From: Pseudomonadota bacterium
GTDB lineage: Bacteria; Pseudomonadota; Gammaproteobacteria; Burkholderiales; Burkholderiaceae_B
Assembly (NCBI GenBank): GCA_023387815.1
Contig: JAEWHK010000039.1
Coordinates: 1-64,000 of the forward strand
Direction: 5' to 3'
Length of the DNA: 64,000 nt
The notes under the pieces are model-generated. The model was not told the DNA's origin, ran no database searches, and worked only from the letters and a program-made list of their open reading frames with translations. Positions within the stretch are counted from its first letter, which is position 1, and each line of letters starts with the position of its first letter. Below are positions 62,232 through 64,000 of this stretch, piece after piece. Both the position numbers and the translations under genes were made by a program.

Positions 62232-62269
62232 TGATGACAAGGGAAGATTTTGATGACGAGGGAAGATTT
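62232..62269. repeat. 19-base tandem duplication
   Basis: TGATGACAAGGGAAGATTT (62232-62250) is followed directly by TGATGACGAGGGAAGATTT (62251-62269), one mismatch. It lies in the 189-base gap between the nitroreductase gene and pdxJ. Non-coding; probably a replication-slippage product. Confidence 0.8.
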
Positions 62270-62312
62270 CAAGGCACGGCGCTCAGGTATGAGGAAAATG
62301 ACACTCGCAATT

Positions 62313-62358
62313 ACGTAGCGCCACTATCCTCATTTGCGTAGCAGCGCTATCCTCAGGT
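62313..62358. repeat. 23-base degenerate repeats at the pdxJ 3' end
   Basis: Two adjacent 23-base units (62313-62335 and 62336-62358) share the core CGTAGC-N5-CTATCCTCA; a more diverged relative continues into the pdxJ coding end (62359 onward, ACGCAGCAGTGCC). The second unit overlaps the pdxJ stop codon, so the array appears to have grown from the gene's last codons. Confidence 0.6.
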
Positions 62359-63066
62359 ACGCAGCAGTGCCTTCATATCACGGACCGCTTTTTCCCAGCC
62401 GTCGAAAATGGCCTGGGCCACAATCGCGTGCCCGATATTGAGCTCTGAAATACCACCCAGCGCGACAATATCCTGCACGTTCTCATAGTGCAGACCGTGA
62501 CCGGCGTTAACCTTAATCCCCTGACGCAATCCTTCGGCGATCGCCCGTCGAATCCGCTCAAGTTCGGCAAGGCGGGCATCACCCTCTGCCTCTGCATAGG
62601 AACCCGTGTGCAGTTCAATGACACCCGCGCCGGCTTCAACGGACGCGCGAATCTGCTCTTCATCAGGATCGATGAACAATGAAACGCGAGCGTTCACATC
62701 ATGCAGCTTTCGGACCGCCTGGCTTACCGCAACAAAATGGGTCTTGACGTCCAGGCCGCCTTCGGTCGTGAGTTCCTGACGCTTCTCTGGCACCAGACAG
62801 ACGTCATGTGGGCGTACCTGACAGGCGATATCCAGCATTTCTTCGGTCACCGCACACTCAAGATTCATGCGAGTCTGAAGCAACGGCCTCAGAGCAAAGA
62901 CATCTTTGTCCTGAATGTGGCGTCGGTCTTCGCGCAAATGCAGCGTAATGGCATCGGCCCCTGCCTGTTCAGCCAGCAATGCAGCGCGGATTGGATCGGG
63001 ATACTCACTGCCACGCTGCTGCCGCAGCGTCGCCACATGATCAATATTTACACCAAGATCAATCAT
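62353..63066 (-). CDS. pdxJ: pyridoxine 5'-phosphate synthase
   Basis: 237 aa from MIDLGVNIDHVATLRQQRG, with AGGACG before the ATG. PdxJ condenses 1-deoxy-D-xylulose 5-phosphate with 3-amino-2-oxopropyl phosphate to pyridoxine 5'-phosphate, the last ring-forming step of vitamin B6 synthesis. Signature blocks are ITLHLREDRRHIQDKDV, LVPEKRQELTTEGGLDV, GAGVIELHTGSYAEAEG and NAGHGLHYENV, all intact. It lies 13 bases downstream of the efflux channel gene on the same strand, an unusual partner for it. Confidence 0.97.
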   Translation of the reverse strand: MIDLGVNIDHVATLRQQRGSEYPDPIRAALLAEQAGADAITLHLREDRRHIQDKDVFALRPLLQTRMNLECAVTEEMLDIACQVRPHDVCLVPEKRQELTTEGGLDVKTHFVAVSQAVRKLHDVNARVSLFIDPDEEQIRASVEAGAGVIELHTGSYAEAEGDARLAELERIRRAIAEGLRQGIKVNAGHGLHYENVQDIVALGGISELNIGHAIVAQAIFDGWEKAVRDMKALLRT

Positions 63067-63079
63067 GATACGTCCTGCG

Positions 63080-64000
63080 TTATTGCGGATTGGAAGGAGC
63101 AACCTGGCTGGTGGAATTTGACACTGGTGTGGTCGCAGGCGCTTCCGGGTTCGCGCGCATAACGGTATCACGGGTCCAGCCACCGCCCAGCGCCTTGTAC
63201 AGTTCTACCCTGTTCAGAAGCGAACCGAGTCCGGCCTGAACAAAGCTCTGCTGAACGGTAAAGAGGTTGATCTGGGCAGTCTGTACCTGCAGGAAGCTGT
63301 CTATACCATTTTTATAGCGCAGGTCGGCCAGATTGAGGGACTCATAGGCTGATTTCTGTTGTTCGCGAAGTGCCTGCAATTGCGTACCGTAGGTTGCCTC
63401 ACCTGCCAGCGCGTCAGCCACTTCCCGGAATGCCGTCTGAATGGATTTTTCATACTGAGCAACTGCGATATCCTTGCGCACTTCACTCAGTTCAAGATTG
63501 TTGCGCAGACGACCGGCAGTGAAGATAGGCAGCGAGATTGCCGGGCTGAATGTCCAGGAGCCCTGGCCACCAGCGAATAGCGAACCCAGAGTCGGGCTGG
63601 CAGTGCCAATCAGACCAGTAAGGGAAATGCTTGGGAAAAAGGCGGCTCTGGCCGCACCGATATTGGCATTGGCCGCCAGCAGATCATGCTCGGCAGCAAT
63701 AATATCGGGACGACGAGTCAGCAAATCAGATGGCAGTCCGGCTGGAATTTTGGCCATCAGCACATCTCCGGCAAACGGGCTCGGAGGTGGCAGGTCGGCC
63801 GGCAGCGGCGCACCGATAATCAGCTGCATTGCGTTGCGCGCCTGCTGTTCGCTGCGATCCAGTTCGGCAGATGTCGCACGGGCAGCATCCAGAGACGTTT
63901 TTGCCTGGTTCACATCAAGTGCGGACGCAACACCGCCACGAAAGCGCGTCTGAACCAGATCATAAGTGGACTGACGCGATTTCAGCGTTTTTGCCACCAG
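63080..64000 (-). CDS. outer-membrane efflux factor, C-terminal part (truncated by window edge)
   Basis: Over 300 codons of the 3' end are in the window; the 5' end lies beyond 64000. It carries OEP repeats with LTRRPDIIAAEHDLLAANAN, IGAARAAFFPSISLTGLIGT and FSPAISLPIFTAGRLRNNLE, and ends YKALGGGWTRDTVMR plus a Thr/Pro/Ser-rich tail. It is a NodT/OprM-type channel like the gene at 47023 but with a different tail. An RND or MFP/ABC pump gene is expected just beyond the window. Downstream is pdxJ. Confidence 0.93.
   Translation of the reverse strand: MVAKTLKSRQSTYDLVQTRFRGGVASALDVNQAKTSLDAARATSAELDRSEQQARNAMQLIIGAPLPADLPPPSPFAGDVLMAKIPAGLPSDLLTRRPDIIAAEHDLLAANANIGAARAAFFPSISLTGLIGTASPTLGSLFAGGQGSWTFSPAISLPIFTAGRLRNNLELSEVRKDIAVAQYEKSIQTAFREVADALAGEATYGTQLQALREQQKSAYESLNLADLRYKNGIDSFLQVQTAQINLFTVQQSFVQAGLGSLLNRVELYKALGGGWTRDTVMRANPEAPATTPVSNSTSQVAPSNPQ

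Noticed and set aside
1..64000. CRISPR array, tRNA or rRNA genes, insertion sequences, prophage
   Set aside because: No regularly spaced repeats, no cloverleaf or rRNA motifs and no transposase or integrase patterns were seen on either strand by eye.

Overview
The window reads as a chromosomal segment of a betaproteobacterium of the family Alcaligenaceae (Bordetella/Achromobacter/Advenella type; Advenella-like is my best guess, from memory and not from a search). The reasons are the many stand-alone Bug/TctC-type periplasmic receptors, the many LysR regulators beside small catabolic operons, a fecIR-type iron regulon and a fused-subunit Pha-type cation/proton antiporter. Base composition is slightly GC-rich and fairly even. 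I see no insertion sequence, integrase, phage gene, tRNA, rRNA or CRISPR array.

Layout. 0-1.6 kb (minus): rhtA-like exporter, glutathione peroxidase and a truncated glutathione S-transferase in one overlapping operon. 2-5 kb: Bug receptor, EamA transporter and LysR regulator. 5-13 kb (plus): a hydroxy/oxo-acid catabolic neighbourhood with two RraA-family lyases, a D-2-hydroxyacid dehydrogenase, an FMN-dependent hydroxyacid oxidase, an M20 peptidase, two Bug receptors and an AlkA-like glycosylase. 13-14.4 kb: ArsB-type transporter. 14.7-18.7 kb (minus): class III CoA-transferase, Bug receptor, enoyl-CoA hydratase and LysR.

18.8-34.3 kb is an iron-acquisition island. On the minus strand lies a complete fecIR-receptor-BCDE arrangement. 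Divergent from it on the plus strand lies a second receptor, ATPase, two permeases, binding protein and PepSY membrane protein. They share a 368-bp intergenic region with Fur-box-like sequences at both ends. A RpiR regulator and a lone family 9 glycosyltransferase follow. 36.6-40.4 kb (minus) holds a class II aldolase, an MHS-family transporter, a DsbA-fold isomerase and a LysR gene. 40.5-42.2 kb is a hipBA-type toxin-antitoxin pair.

42.6-50 kb (plus) is a tripartite RND efflux operon (fusion protein, pump, outer-membrane factor) followed tightly by ohr and a LysR gene. 50-53.7 kb: an M23 peptidase, two small exported proteins of unknown function that may be distant paralogues, a Bug receptor and an SDR dehydrogenase. 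53.8-55.1 kb carries one ORF that joins an ECF sigma factor to an RskA-type transmembrane anti-sigma factor. 55.2-61.6 kb is the phaAB-C-D-E-F-G antiporter operon, with an acidic tail on PhaG. The window ends (minus) with a nitroreductase, pdxJ and the 3' part of a second outer-membrane efflux factor.

The most unusual single object is the sigma/anti-sigma fusion. Next are the paired small exported proteins, the hydroxyacid locus with duplicated RraA proteins, and the ohr-LysR tail of the efflux operon. I do not see a clearly new multi-gene defence or mobile system.
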